Assembly: GCF_026151205.1 (NCBI RefSeq) | Contig: NC_087077.1 | Location: 10,221,983-10,285,982, forward strand | Direction of reading: 5' to 3' | Source of the DNA: Bolinopsis microptera | Lineage: Eukaryota; Ctenophora; Tentaculata; Lobata; Bolinopsidae | DNA: 64,000 bases | Shown: positions 44,501-53,445 of the stretch, one piece after another | How positions within the stretch are numbered: the first letter of the stretch is position 1 | Layout of the letters: the number at the start of each line of letters is the position of its first letter | Translations under genes and position numbers: made by a program | The notes under the pieces: model-generated | The model's input: the letters and a program-made list of their open reading frames with translations, nothing else | The model's database searches: none | What the model was told of the DNA's origin: nothing

Positions 44501-47210
44501 TGTTAACAGCTGATACTGTTAATAGCAACTGACAAACCTTTACAGAAAGCTCCGTTCTCATCTGAACCATCTGAACAGTCTCCGTCACCGTTACACATAA
44601 AATCCTCCCAGATACATTGTAGACCAGTCGGACATTTTACTTGTCCTCTTCTACAGGTGTAATCTGTTTGGGTAATAGTTATCTGTATAGTGGTACTAAT
44701 TTAACATTACGAAGGAATTTGTTCGTGTATTGGTGCTTAAATTGTTAACAGCTGATGCTGTTACCTTATCAGACTTTATTTGTACGGACATTAATCGGAC
44801 GCTGAATGTCCTAGTGTTTATTTTAATGTCCTTCTAAAATTTTGTCCGTTCACGCGATGTCCGGTCAAATAATTTCCGATAAGGTAACAACAATTAACAA
44901 ATGACAAACCTTTACAGAAAGTTCTGTTCTCATCTGAACCATCTGAACAGTCGTTTCTACCGTCACATATTGAATTATGTTGCTCATCGATACATTGTAG
45001 ACCGCCCGGACATTTTACTCTTCCTGCTCTACAGCCGTAGTCTGTTTGGGTAATAGTTATCTGTTTATAGTTATCTATATACTTATATAGTGGTACTAAT
45101 TTAACACTATGACCATGAAGGAATTTGTTCGTGTATTGGTGCTTAAATTGTTAACAGCTGATACTGTTATTTAACAGCAACTGACAAACCTTTACAGAAA
45201 GCTATGTTCTCATCTGAACCATCTGAACATGAGTCTTCTTCACCGTTACACAAGTTATACCCGTCGATACATTGTAGACCGGTCGGACATTTTACTCTTC
45301 CTCCTCCACAGGTATAATCTGTTTAGGTAATAGTTATCTGTATAATGGTACTAATTTAACACCCATGCTGTTAAATTCGCCAAATTTTTGTCAAAAAGTA
45401 CGGCGCGTATTTAGAGTTTTCAAAAAGTACACGAATAATTCGCCAATTTACAACGTACATTTTTAATTTTTAGGGCTGTTAAATTCGCCAAAAAATGCGC
45501 GAAAAATTCGATAAAAATGCGGCTGTGGGAATAGAACGTGCAGCATTCTTGAGTCTATAATCTAGTTGGATATGTGAATTGTGACGTGTTACTTCAAACA
45601 TGCAGATCTCAAACTTACAAATCTCGGCAAGTAGACTAGACTGTGGAGGAAATTAAGTGATTTCAAGTTTATCGAGAAAAGCTAGTTTACTCCATAACGT
45701 CTTCGGTATATGAGCTAAATTAAACCCCTTAGCGATCTTGGTCAGTACCTACGCTAGTGATCACTAACCAGTAACCACGCACGTGTTGCGGGAAGCACAT
45801 GTTTTGGCAACATTGCACCATACAAAGCCAACTATCATGAACATATTGATGCGGACACGTGATTTCCTCTTCTCGTATTTTTTATATTTTTTTAAATGCG
45901 GCAATTTTCAGAGAAAAATTCGTATGCGAATTAAATTCGAATAATACGTTTAGTGCGAATTTAACAGCATTGTTTAACACTATGACCATGAAAGAATTTG
46001 TTCGTGTATTGGTGCTTAAATTGTTAACAGCTGATACTGTTACTTAATAGCAACTGACAAACCTTTACAGAAAGCTCCGTTCTCATCTGAACCATCTGAA
46101 CAGTCTTTTCTACCGTCACACATGTAATACTCGCTGATACATTGTGGACCACCCAGACATTTTACTGTTCCTCTCATACATGTGTAATCTGTTTGGGTAA
46201 TAGTTATCTGTATAGTGGTACTAATTTAACACTATGAAGGAATTTTTTCGTGTATTGGTGCTTAAATTGTTCACAGCTGATGCTGTTACCTTATCAGACT
46301 TTCTGACTTTATCTGAACGGACATTAATCGGACGCTGAATGTCCAAGCGTTCAATTCCACTTTAATGTCCGTCTAAAATTATGTCCGTTCACGCGATGTC
46401 CGGTCAAATAATTTCCGATAAGGTAACAACAATTATTATTAACAACTGACAAACCTTTACAGAAAGCTCCGTTCTCATCTGAACCATCTGAACAGTCTTT
46501 TATACCGTCACACATGTTAAGGTAATACTCGCTGATACATTGTAGACCACCCGGACATTTTACTCTTCCTACTACACAGGTGTAATCTGATTGGGTAATA
46601 GTTATCTGTATAGTGGTACTAATTTAACACTATGAAGAAATTTGTTCGTGTATTGGTGCTTCAATTATTAACAGCTGATGCTGTTACCTTATCAGACTTT
46701 ATTTGAACGGACATTGATCGGACGCTGAATGTTTTAGCGTTCATTTTAATGTCCGTCTAAAATTATGTCCGTTCACGCAATGTCCGGTCAAATAATTTCC
46801 GATAAGGTACCAACAATTAACAAATGACAAACCTTTACAGAAAGCTCCGTTCTCATCTGAACCATCTGAACAGTCGTTTCTACCGTCACACATGTTAAGG
46901 TAATACTCGCTGATACATTGTAGACCACCCGGACATTTTACGACTCCTACTACACAGGTGTAATCTGTTTGGGTAATAGTTATCTGTATAGTGGTACTAA
47001 TTTAACACTACGAAGGAATTTGTTCGTGTATTGGTGCTTAAATTGTTAACAGCTGATACTGTTATTTAATAGCAACTGCCAAACCTTTACAGAAAGCTCC
47101 GTTCTCATCTGAACCATCTGAACAGTCTTCGTCACCATCACACATGTAACTCTCCCGGATACATTGTAGACTGCCCGGACATTTCACTTTTCCTCTTCTA
47201 CAGGTGTGAT
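22244..47210 (-). CDS. giant LDLa-repeat G protein-coupled receptor (5' end outside or not found)
   Basis: Twenty LDL-receptor class A exons (40850-47210) are followed by one 4280-bp terminal exon (22244-26523). All junctions are phase 1 (exon ends ...TGTAAAG, next starts ATTACACC, making Asp-Tyr), so the frame runs unbroken for about 2276 codons. The terminal exon starts at the acceptor TTTTAATTTCAG before ATTACTG, in the same phase as the LDLa exons. In-frame sequence upstream has no ATG, which argues against a separate start. It encodes about 640 residues of Cys-rich ectodomain with degenerate LDLa modules (e.g. CDLVKNCEDGSDEAGC), then seven hydrophobic helices from about 24,600 to 23,540. 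The transmembrane part looks like a rhodopsin-family LGR/GRL101-type receptor: GDFLVGCYLLI in TM2, SMVR in place of DRY, DFFCWVPF in TM6 and PINSVINPLLY in TM7. A large insert lies between TM4 and TM5. The 430-residue tail holds about 30 decapeptide repeats and ends in SSV, a possible class I PDZ ligand. No leucine-rich repeats were seen. Probably a plasma-membrane receptor; ligand unknown. No signal-peptide exon was found. Confidence 0.85.
22432..23352 (-). repeat. 30-bp coding repeats, about 30 copies, receptor cytoplasmic tail
   Basis: The plus-strand unit is GATCTACATCAGGTACAACA plus CTGAGAGTAT, exactly 30 bp. On the minus strand it encodes decapeptides of the type VEPDVDHTLS. Variation is confined mostly to V/E before P, S/R/K after L, and H/L before T. 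There are no frame-breaking changes in about 30 copies, so the frame has been kept open. Confidence 0.95.
26524..27489. other. receptor intron next to the terminal exon
   Basis: AT-rich intron DNA. A block at about 27320-27500 recurs in direct orientation at about 28010-28215 (shared CGATTTCTGAAAT and GAGCTTGAAGAGGATGAATC). A short inverted pair, TGGTTTGATC/GATCAAACCA, brackets 27217-27283. No gene. Confidence 0.5.
28186..28315. mobile_element. fragment of the GTCCGTTCA repeat family
   Basis: ACCTTATTTGGACGGACATT, a CTAGCGTTCA core, then three further GTCCGT(T/C)CAA motifs. It is related to the MITEs at 44763, 46288 and 46686 but lacks a clean right terminus. Confidence 0.6.
28445..31530 (+). 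pseudogene. degenerate APE-type non-LTR retrotransposon (LINE)
   Basis: The reading frame starts at ATG 28445 and is broken by a TGA at 28601 and at least four frameshifts (near 29570 in an A-run, near 30335, near 30550 and near 30890). The endonuclease/exonuclease/phosphatase domain comes first: SWNVRGLG at about 28520, GLQETK at about 28640, GDFNSKLG at about 28990 and SDHKPV at about 29300. The reverse transcriptase follows: LRPLTLLN at about 30215, DMRRAFDTV at about 30430, FQGDSLSGKLF at about 30600, and YSDD in place of the usual YADD at about 30730. A C-terminal LINE tail (RRHLRSIL) ends at 31530. The element lies antisense to the receptor intron. It is dead as it stands, and I do not assign a clade. 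Confidence 0.88.
31531..32189. other. LINE 3' tail, structured GC-rich segment and A-rich tract
   Basis: A (TAA)n run at about 31574-31590 looks like the LINE tail. A GC-rich stretch with short complementary segments follows (31591-31870), possibly the end of another retroelement. Next is an A-rich tract with AAAAAAAGAC units (31938-32030). No coding frame is visible. Confidence 0.5.
32487..33412 (-). pseudogene. RT C-terminus plus frameshifted GIY-YIG (left arm and centre)
   Basis: A truncated Penelope-like polyprotein. The RT end and linker (33412 down to about 32790) are in one frame. After the YIG motif, five extra bases shift the frame, and the rest of the endonuclease continues in another frame to 32487. 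Confidence 0.82.
33410..33780 (+). pseudogene. GIY-YIG endonuclease fragment (right arm)
   Basis: Open frame from the inversion junction: Cys-rich linker (CKPKCVIYKVTCKLCQ), the YIG motif, the catalytic-type Arg/His region and a conserved C-terminal helix ending HIQRQI. Without the RT it cannot drive transposition. It is a remnant in an intact frame. Confidence 0.82.
34250..34521 (+). promoter_or_regulatory. 5' UTR of the RLE-type LINE
   Basis: GC-richer sequence immediately upstream of the LINE ORF with paired segments (e.g. CCCAGGAGGTAGCTACCTGG). Probably the element's 5' UTR with internal promoter function. This is inferred from position; the precise 5' end was not found. Confidence 0.4.
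34522..37929 (+). CDS. intact RLE-type non-LTR retrotransposon protein (R2/NeSL-like)
   Basis: A single open frame of 1135 residues from ATG 34522; the frame extends 19 codons further upstream without an ATG. Residues of about 45-95 form a Myb-like DNA-binding region (HTWSKEDN ... LRSLWDDAG). A basic coiled segment follows (about 240-330). The reverse transcriptase runs about 400-680, with SPGTDGLHAYWIK, NFRPITCLS, the palm aspartate in FIDYKKAYDSVPHSW, FQGDSVSP and the catalytic YMDD at 647-650. A CCHC knuckle (CRLC-x8-H-x4-C) starts at 947. A restriction-like endonuclease motif follows: RPD at 1031-1033 and IID at 1046-1048. Members of this group encode one protein that binds, nicks and reverse-transcribes its target. 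All motifs are present and there is no break, so the copy may be young or active. It lies antisense within the receptor's large intron. Confidence 0.92.
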   Translation: MNSLSNFSNSPTLPTNGSEQDQQPNIAPPARRERKARTETSTRHTWSKEDNIQLMTLYYQSQPSRSGYRRRLRSLWDDAGLFTCTEQRLADQARSIRNNNLLSDIELLEIRGTLPPSVVEEAPTTTTQALPTVSQAIRTLRDATIPTVAAEELTPTATVPDFDKEAIIERLKTLLEDPSVIETKPLRHVNRKKLMEETSLINSCIAEIPTSSITETNTLLLAGAHLVSERLGEKPANKNAEKRKTPLWKRRIEDKITQVRKDISYLEEKKKGITLKQKILEGLNRRHPLLKKKGISCIIEELKQRLRAKAAKIKRFNKRCERYHQNKLFGNNQRQFYRNLQTNPEEQDISHPEADKDSCLKFWKNIWEQPVEHNSDAEWLPDVRTALASADEQRQFVITNTLVADRVKKMTNWSSPGTDGLHAYWIKHFKELHNRIADQLMNCLTNADIPDWMTLGRTYLLIKDHSKGPIPGNFRPITCLSAMWKLFTGLISDSIYNHLDQQKLLPPEQKGCKKKSRGCKEQLMIDKLILKNCKRRKRNLNMTFIDYKKAYDSVPHSWILSCLTMCGISSSIIDLFEASFKQSYVNLMLGKVSLGRIKINRGLFQGDSVSPIHFIMSLIPLSILLNKHDIGYSLEKGGRPKVSHRLYMDDLKLYAESEDEMQTLVNTTAEFSSDIKMEFGLEKCAVVKVKKGARAVFEGISLPTGEHIHELEDEGYKYLGILEANDILHKDMKALVTKEYIRRVKKVLKSQLHGRNSIQAINTWAVPVIRYGAGILSWNAGETKALDVKTRKLMRINGAHHPQGDVDRLYVSRQLGGRGLHSIEEVVKREENALTTYVVRSRGPELIALKDYFVKDKILLGEEIEKDIDRTQREEIRKEKWTAKVMHGQFPRQMMGIADPLTSWNWLTQQDLKKETEGLLIAAQDQALRTNYVKHRIDKTPGSSPLCRLCRNHYETIDHILNGCPKLSQTEYKCRHDKVAAALHWSLCKEYGFPRSKRWYEHRAEKVLENEKVKILWDFHVQSDHVIEHCRPDLLLVDKVTNAATIIDVAVPGDTRILDREQEKILKYQDLKREIKKNWNLRKVTIVPVVIGALGTITINFRKHLDAVHCNLSISNLQKTALLGSARILRMVLNI
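37930..38724 (+). other. 3' UTR of the RLE-type LINE with four repeated stem-loop units
   Basis: Contains four units of about 168 bp, each beginning with a CCCTTGC..TGCAAGCCCTG-type motif (about 38029, 38201, 38365 and 38533); TTGC/GCAA can form a small hairpin. The end has two stronger stems: CTCTGGTCC.../GGCCAGAG and CGACTGCC/GGCAGTCG (38630-38690). It finishes in TATAATAATAATAAT. Confidence 0.8.
38725..39648 (+). pseudogene. 5'-truncated tandem copy of the RLE-type LINE
   Basis: Starts at GATAGGCGCATTAGG, equivalent to position 37791 of the full copy. It retains the last 45 or so codons, slightly diverged, and the complete 3' UTR with the same four motifs. It follows directly on the (TAA)n tail of the first copy. 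This is either a second 5'-truncated insertion into the tail or a tandem duplication. Confidence 0.92.
39649..40324. other. intron segment with a GGTGTCAA inverted pair
   Basis: AAGTGGTGTCAAGACT at 39682 and TTGACACCACTTGGG at 39731 form a hairpin, and GTGGTGTCA recurs near 39900. A 65-codon minus-strand frame at 40093-40290 has no recognised relatives. Nothing else can be supported. Confidence 0.45.
43755..44162. mobile_element. MITE with long TIRs and TTA target duplication (PIF/Harbinger-like)
   Basis: 408 bp inside an LDLa intron. The left end, CCCCCAGTTCCATAGCCGGA, continuing to TTATTAGACGGAG, is the complement of the right end, CTCCGTCTAATAATTTGG to TTGAACTGGGGGG. The TIRs are about 45 bp. 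TTA flanks both sides (43752-43754 and 44163-44165), matching the 3-bp TWA duplication of PIF/Harbinger elements. It is internally rich in CTCCGGAGA palindromes. No transposase. Confidence 0.85.
44763..44885. mobile_element. 123-bp MITE (ACCTTATCGGA ends)
   Basis: Begins ACCTTATCAGACTTTATTTG, ends TTTCCGATAAGGT, with GTCCGTTCA and CGGACATTAAT motifs inside. Lies in the LDLa intron upstream of the 44910 exon in genomic order. Sister copies sit at the same intron position at 46288 and 46686. Confidence 0.82.
45363..45972. mobile_element. hAT-like MITE with 8-bp target duplication
   Basis: 610 bp flanked by TTTAACAC on both sides (45355-45362 and 45973-45980). The termini are CCATGCTGTTAAATTCGC and the complement of GCGAATTTAACAGCATTG. 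An 8-bp duplication with short TIRs is typical of hAT elements. It interrupts an LDLa intron. No transposase frame. Confidence 0.85.
46288..46424. mobile_element. 137-bp MITE (ACCTTATCGGA ends)
   Basis: Same family, orientation and intron position as the 44763 element, with a small internal insertion (GACTTTCTGACTTTATCTGA). Confidence 0.82.
46686..46808. mobile_element. 123-bp MITE (ACCTTATCGGA ends)
   Basis: Third copy at the equivalent intron position. It differs from the 44763 copy at a few bases by eye. Confidence 0.82.
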
Positions 47211-49730
47211 CTGTTAAGAATAGTTATCAATGACAATATATAAAAATAAGCTTTATTACAATTCGTAAGCCGCGAATGAATGGGAAAAGCGAGCGACCGA
47301 TTTCATTCTCGGTATCAATTTGCATTTGCGGACGGTTCCTCAAATTAATATCATTTCCTTTTGTTTGGAAAAGAGAGACACTGGCAGCGGTTCACTCTAC
47401 CGATGATTATGGGTTTTGGTCAAATATCATCTCTTTTTGATTATAATGTCAGGATAATTTACACTAGGGGGTGCACGATAAAAATAAACTTGCTCGGATT
47501 TTTAAAATTTTTGTACCATTGTTTTCTAGAGACTGTGAGAATTTTCACAATACCAAATTTGTCATACCTTTTTGGAAAGATCAGTGAGTTTTGCCTAGGT
47601 GCCATATTTGATGATGCGCGGCTTTTGGAGCAAAAGTAGCTGTAAAAGTCGCGTAATTTGACCAAATTTGACCAAATTCGTTGATTTTTGTCGTATTATT
47701 TGGATATATCTTCAGTTCCTTGAATGGGATCATTCTAAAAATTGGCGACGACCTTCCAATAAGGCGTTTACAACTGTCCGAAAAATTTGGTGGATATCGG
47801 AGTTGATTTAGTGATCAAAATGGGGCAAAATACGCTGCTTTTAGCTGTAACATAATGTTTGATGGTTGGATATGCTTTAAATTTTTCGGACACTTTTCTT
47901 GTAAGTCTATGAGTAAGCTTACCAATTTTTGTTGCAATCAGAGGTCGGGAAGTATACTGAATATCTATTTGTTTGAAGAAAATTGTGCTGGCCGAAATTA
48001 GCGCTAAAAAACCATCCTACAGTCGGCACGCGCGGCTCACTGTCGATGGCGCACTACCTATTTACACAGTCGAAACTTTATTAATAAGGAGGTTATTTCA
48101 AAGATTTCGAAATTTTACCTTTGAAAACATTTCCTTGTGTTTAGGTAGGTATATCTGTCGATAACAGACTCGATACGGCACTTTTTACTCATTCAAGTTG
48201 GCATTTAATTCATATTGAAATAAATTTTCGTGCACATACAGAATGAATGGTTGATAATTTAATATATATGTAGACCAAGCTCTGTGCACGGGATGCTTCC
48301 TGGAAGAATCCAGTTCTTTTAGCGGGGCACCCTACCTAAAGCCAAATTGAGATATAATAATCATATTCCTAGAGAAATAATCAGAAATCGAATACCAATC
48401 AAATAATATGATATATATGAGTAGTAACCATATTTACTATGCAAAATGCCCCAACCACATAGTGTAAATTTATATAGAATTCAAATTCCATATCATCATT
48501 AAACCTCAATACCTAGTCAATATAATAGCCCAAGCAAAATTAAATAACTTCTTATATACCTTACTGTCATACTACAAATTAATTAAACATTTGAAATCTG
48601 TTGACCAGAGAATAAATTTCTAAGCCTAATGCAAGTGAAATATATATAATGCCATTTAAATATTGTGGGAAAGCAGAATATATTCGAAATCACGAATGAG
48701 CAAAATTCTCACCTTTCGCACGTGCAAACTTTGAGCGGACGTTGCGTGCGCATACAATATTGAATCACACTAAATTTGTGCATAGTGGTATTTAATATAT
48801 AGTTTAATAAGCAAGCAAAGTTTCAGAAGATTTCAAAAAGAACTTGAATCACAACGGGACTCCAAAGTTGATAAAAATCGTGAAAATAACAATTTTCAGT
48901 GATATAAGCTATTTTAAATCAATTTGGGCGTGTCCCACGTGTGCAACTTTTCGATTTTAAACTTAAAAACCAGCCTATAACACAATTTAGACCTTTAAGA
49001 AGCAAAATTGAGCTCCACAACCCAAGAGATGGTCCAACACCAGAGAATACTAATTCACAACTTTTGTGTTTTTATAAAATTATTCTTCAAAAAAGCACTA
49101 ACTTCAATAGCGAATATCTTTATGAAGGAGTAAGGTAGGAAACTTTTCCGGTAGATTTTCAGAATGCTTGAACAATTATCTAAGGTCAAAATCTCCTCGG
49201 ATTTTGAATAAAATTACTTTTTAATGGTGGAAAAATCGATTTGAAAAGTTGTTATTTTGTCAAAAATCAAGTTTTAAAAACACTTAAATTGATGACGTCA
49301 TCAAGGGATGATGATGACGTTAAATTATTTTTCGATATAATTTAAACTAAAGTATAAACAATTATCTTTAAAACCTGTGGTTCGAAATGACTATATCTTT
49401 CATACTTTTGAATCTACGGACACTTAAATGTAGGCTACAGTTGACTGCCAAAAGCGTCTATACATATTATTATTATACTTCACGACAATCTGTTGTAAAA
49501 CAGGGGTTCCAGAAAACCCATTTCCCGATATAATACTCCTGAAACTTGAAAATTTTTTTACAGTCGATTTGGACAAGTACATGCCTAGGTGATCTCCCGG
49601 GCGCTCTTTTAGAACAGGCTGCCCCCTGTCTTTTCTAGTGAGCAGACAGGAACCTACCGGGCAAACCTGAGCATCTAGTATCTCTTGCCCAAATCTATGA
49701 TTTCTTTATTTTCGCGCGTCTTTGCGTCTT
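47211..49730. other. sequence 5' of the LDLa array, with a MITE fragment
   Basis: A signal-peptide exon for the receptor would be expected on the minus strand here or further right, but I could not identify one. At 47460-47600 there is an inverted, diverged copy of the interior of the 43755-44162 MITE (GTGCACGATAAAAATAAACT; CAAATTTGTCATACCTTTTT). The rest is AT-rich, with TGATGACGTCATCA near 49290. No gene can be supported. Confidence 0.45.
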
Positions 49731-51900
49731 TGGGGTTTTTTGTACGGCTGCAAAACAATAAAAACAAAAGTCATGTGTTGTAGCGCGCCGCGCATCAAAT
49801 AATTCTTCTCGCAACCACGAGATCTTTGGTAGATGAGTATCAGCGAAATGCATCACTGGGCCTCACTGAGCTGCGAAGGATTGACATGATCGTGAATCAA
49901 AGTCACGTGAAATTTTTGGGCGAGCGAATTATAGTAAAAGCCCAAAGTGTGTGCGGGTGGTGTTCGCATACAATTACAATAGCTCGGCTCAGTAACCAGT
50001 AACGCATCTGGCATCGCGCTACAAAAGTGAAAGCGAAAGCGAAAGTTCTTAAAATGAAAGTTTTTTAAATGCACCTAGGTTATACTTATACCCAGCTAGG
50101 AACGGGTGATACTCGTAAAATATCTGTTCCATATATTGGACCGTCGACGAGTCCAACTCGGCGCGCGTCCTGGTCAGTGGTCACTGGTAGGTTGTAAACC
50201 TACAACTAGGACATAAGAAATCTTTACCTGGGGACCGTACCTCAGGTTGACGGATGTTACTCGTCTAAATTTCTTCGAAGTAGCGCGCGCCGCTTTCTTC
50301 TCGAAATGGCAAGTGCTACGAAGTAGCGCGCGCCGGGCCAGATCATTAACAATGGTCAATACCTCAGGCTATTATATTTATGTTAAATATTTATAATCAT
50401 AGAAAAGAGATTAGGCGGAATAACTTATGACATGCTGAGCACCACCGCGCCCCGTTTTCAAAAAGCAGGTATTACTGATATGATGCTTTAATGTTTAAGC
50501 ATGGAATATTTAATGCACGATAACCCATTTGAGGAAGATGACCTGTGCACAATATGATCATCAAATCTGTTACCTGGGGACCTCAGCACTCAGGCTATCA
50601 TGTTCATAAACAATAGAAATTAGGCGGAATGACAGGCTGAGCGCGGCCCAGTAACAAATCTGCAGTCATATTTCGTATTTGTTGTTTTTACACAACTTTC
50701 ATAATCATTGACACTTAATGCTTAATACTGATTTACAAATATTTACAAATTTTTTACTGCTTAACGACTGTTGTTTTTGCTCATTGTATAAAACTTAATT
50801 TACAAATTATCTGTTAAAATTTTAAAAACGTCAAAGTTTTTTAATGAAACAATTTGGATTGTTGATAGTTTTGAATGCCTTCGAGCCTTTATTTTAAAGT
50901 CCGTTCATAATTATGTCCGTTCATTTATTGATTGACAATGTCAAATGTCAACCCACCGAGATTGTTGCTCTGCGAAGCAAGAATGCTAGTTTGTGCGGCG
51001 CGTCGAAGCGGCGAAGTCCTCCACTTCATTTAATGTCCGGTCAAATATGGTTCGATAAAGTACAACTCCCGTTGTTCAAGCTCCGGTGTTTGAGGACGTG
51101 GTTAACGGTTAAAAAAATACCTGGGGCATGGGGACGCTCAGGCTATTATATTTATGTTCATATGTCATAATCATAAAGCTTAATTGACGATGTCAATTCA
51201 TCTCAGCTCGGCGCGGCACAGTAGCGCATTTCGCCGATCTAGAGATCGTCGCTGTGAGAAGCCTCATTGAGTGCGCGGCGCGGCACAGTAACGCATCGCG
51301 CTACAATCATAAAGCCGAATAGAGATTCGGCGTTGTAGGTTTACAACCTACCAGGACTTACTGGGCGGCGCTCAGCCTGTCATTCCGCCGAATCTTTATT
51401 GTTTAATGTTTATAAACATAATAGCCTGGGGTCCCCAGGTAAACCAGGACGCGCGCCGAGTTGGAACAAATATTTTACGAGTATCACCCGTAAAATTCGG
51501 CGGAATGACAGGCTAGCTGAGCGCGGCCCAGTTAAGTAAGGTTAACGGGTGATACTCGTAAAATATTTGTCCAACTCGTCGCGCGTCCTGGTACTGGTAA
51601 GTTATAAACAGCTACAAGGACGTGGTGTCAAAACCGCAGGCTATGATCTTGTCTGCATTTGCAACCCTTCAGCTGTCGAGGTAATCCTGGCAAAAACCTT
51701 TTAAAAATCCTTCTATGTTAAAATTACTTTGTTGTTTGTAAATTGTAAATGAAATTACTTCACCTAACCATGTGCTTTCTTACCTGGGGACCCCAGGCTA
51801 TTATGTATTATGTTTATAAACATAATAAAGATTCGGCGGAATGACAGCAGACAGGCTGAGCGCCGCCCAGTAATTAGTGCTTTCGCGCTACTGCAAGCGC
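49731..51900. repeat. mosaic of dispersed GC-rich repeats in both orientations
   Basis: Pieces such as GGCGGAATGACAGGCTGAGC, CTCGGCGCGGCACAGTA, TGTACGGCTGCAAAAC, AAATTTTTGGGCGAGCGAAT and palindromic GTAGGTTTACAACCTAC recur here. Some also occur at 20220-21700. The GACAGGCTGAGC unit appears at about 50430 and 50635, inverted at about 51375, then again near 51495 and 51845. The 50500-50930 part also contains an end of the GTCCGTTCA family. These are probably nested non-autonomous elements; no transposase is visible. Confidence 0.7.
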
Positions 51901-52631
51901 AAGGGCTCTGGTACGTTAGACTTAAAGTTAAATGAAATTACCTGAAGCTGAAGTTGCGTCCGTAAATAAGGCTATTGGTTCAATCGATGTAATGGCCGAG
52001 AAAAGTAGCGATATCAAAATTATGATTTCACTCGGCAATGGCATAACGTAATCGAAGAATTTGTAATCGAAATGAAACCGCTGTAGAAACACAGTAGCGT
52101 TGGCCCTCTAAAAAGTGAGAATGTGCCTAAAACGGTTTATACTTGTGTGTTGTGGTTGTATTGTTTTAATCCCAAAGCTTGTGGAGTGGAGACCGAATGA
52201 CTTGCCGAAGTTGCTGCCTCAAAGAGAAGCAGCTTTCTGCTCATGTTTAAACATGTATATTTAATCGATTATATTGTTTCCAGGGGCCTCAGATCGTTAA
52301 TATTCCGGGCTGCTTGGGGCCAGTTATACTGCATTATTTACACGACCTATCTAAATTAGCATGCGAATATGGTATGATTGGAGAGTCAGAGTCAAAAGAC
52401 AGTTGATTTTGGCGATGTGCACTTCTTGAAATTGGGGGTCGGTTACACTTACATTTTATGAAGACATGATAATGAAGGTTACTTTATACTCGATGTATTT
52501 TGAATACTGATTCCGATACCCGATGACGTAAGTGGTAAGGTAAACTAAACATGCTTCCCTGAATTCGATTGTTAAGGCATAACTATAACTATAAGGGTTG
52601 GGGTAGTTTCCAGGTTATGGTATTGGTAATA

Positions 52632-53445
52632 GCAGGGGTGTAGGAAGCGGGGGGGGGGGGGGGGGGGGGGGGGCATCGCCCCCCCATGAAATCTGGGCAA
52701 GGGGCCAAAAAGGGCCAACTTTTTAATTTAGGTTTCTAAAAAAATTTTTCCCGAACAATTTTGTAAGTCAAAAATTTCTAAGTCAAAATTTTTCAAAGTT
52801 ATTCTGGAAATTACTTTTGTTCATGTTTCATGCTACCCTGATCATTCTGAGCCGAAAATATTTTTTTCGGTTTTCGAAGTTCGATATAAGATTTTGGACT
52901 CGAGGGTTCCCCTTTGTGATGCGATCTCGGAAGGCAGGCCTCCCCTTCGCAATATGAGCTCGGAAGCGGGAGCTCTGCTTTCAGAGGTACGTATCGAGAA
53001 TGACTCGGACCGAAAATTTTCTAAGTCAAAATTTTTCTGGAAACTACTTTTGTTCATGTTTCATGCTACCCTGATCATTATGAGCCAAAAATATTTTTTT
53101 CGGTTTTCGAATTTCGATATACGATTTTGGACTCGAGGGTTCCCCTTGTAATGCGATCTCGGAAGGCAGGCCTCACCTTCGCAGTATGACTATGAGCTCG
53201 GAAGCGGGAACTCTGCTTTCAGAGGCCAGGTACGTATCGAGAATGACTCGGACCGAAAATTTGTTAAGTCAAAATTGTTCAAAGTTTTTCCGGAAACTAC
53301 TTTTGTTCATGTTTCATGATCCGACCTTACCCTCGAAATTCAGGCTTTGGCGCGAAGCGCCAAAAAATTTAGGCTGTGGCGCGAAGCGCCAAAAAAAATT
53401 AGAATTTGGCCCCCCATGAAGAAAATCATTCCTACACCCTGGGTA
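52632..53445. mobile_element. non-autonomous element with poly-G end and internal 240-bp repeats
   Basis: The left end is CAGGGGTGTAGGAAGC followed by a run of 25 G (52649-52673). The right end is CCCCCCATGAAGAAAATCAT then TCCTACACCCTGGGT. The termini GGGGTGTAGGA/TCCTACACCC are inverted. Inside, a unit of about 240 bp (TTTTGTTCATGTTTCATGCT ... TCGAGAATGACTCGGACCGA) starts near 52782, 53022 and 53262; the third is truncated. Confidence 0.7.

Larger units (their letters stand above)
40850..47210 (-). repeat. tandem array of 20 LDLa exons of the receptor gene
   Basis: Exons in genomic order (transcription runs from high to low): 40850-40981, 41107-41232, 41356-41481, 41609-41734, 41855-41980, 42097-42222, 42348-42473, 42617-42742, 42863-42988, 43092-43217, 43345-43470, 43600-43728, 44296-44421, 44538-44663, 44910-45041, 45190-45318, 46063-46188, 46455-46586, 46833-46964 and 47085-47210. 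Each is 126, 129 or 132 bp and encodes one module of the type DYTC...C..GLQCI...MC.G..DCSDGSDENGAFCKG, with six cysteines and the calcium-binding DGSDE. The acceptor is CCAAACAG/ATTACACC, the donor AAAG/GTTTG. The basic duplication unit, exon plus intron, is about 240-255 bp. The exons at 44296 and 44538 with their introns look identical, so the last duplications are recent. The 40850 module is the most diverged (DSSDKN). Confidence 0.93.
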
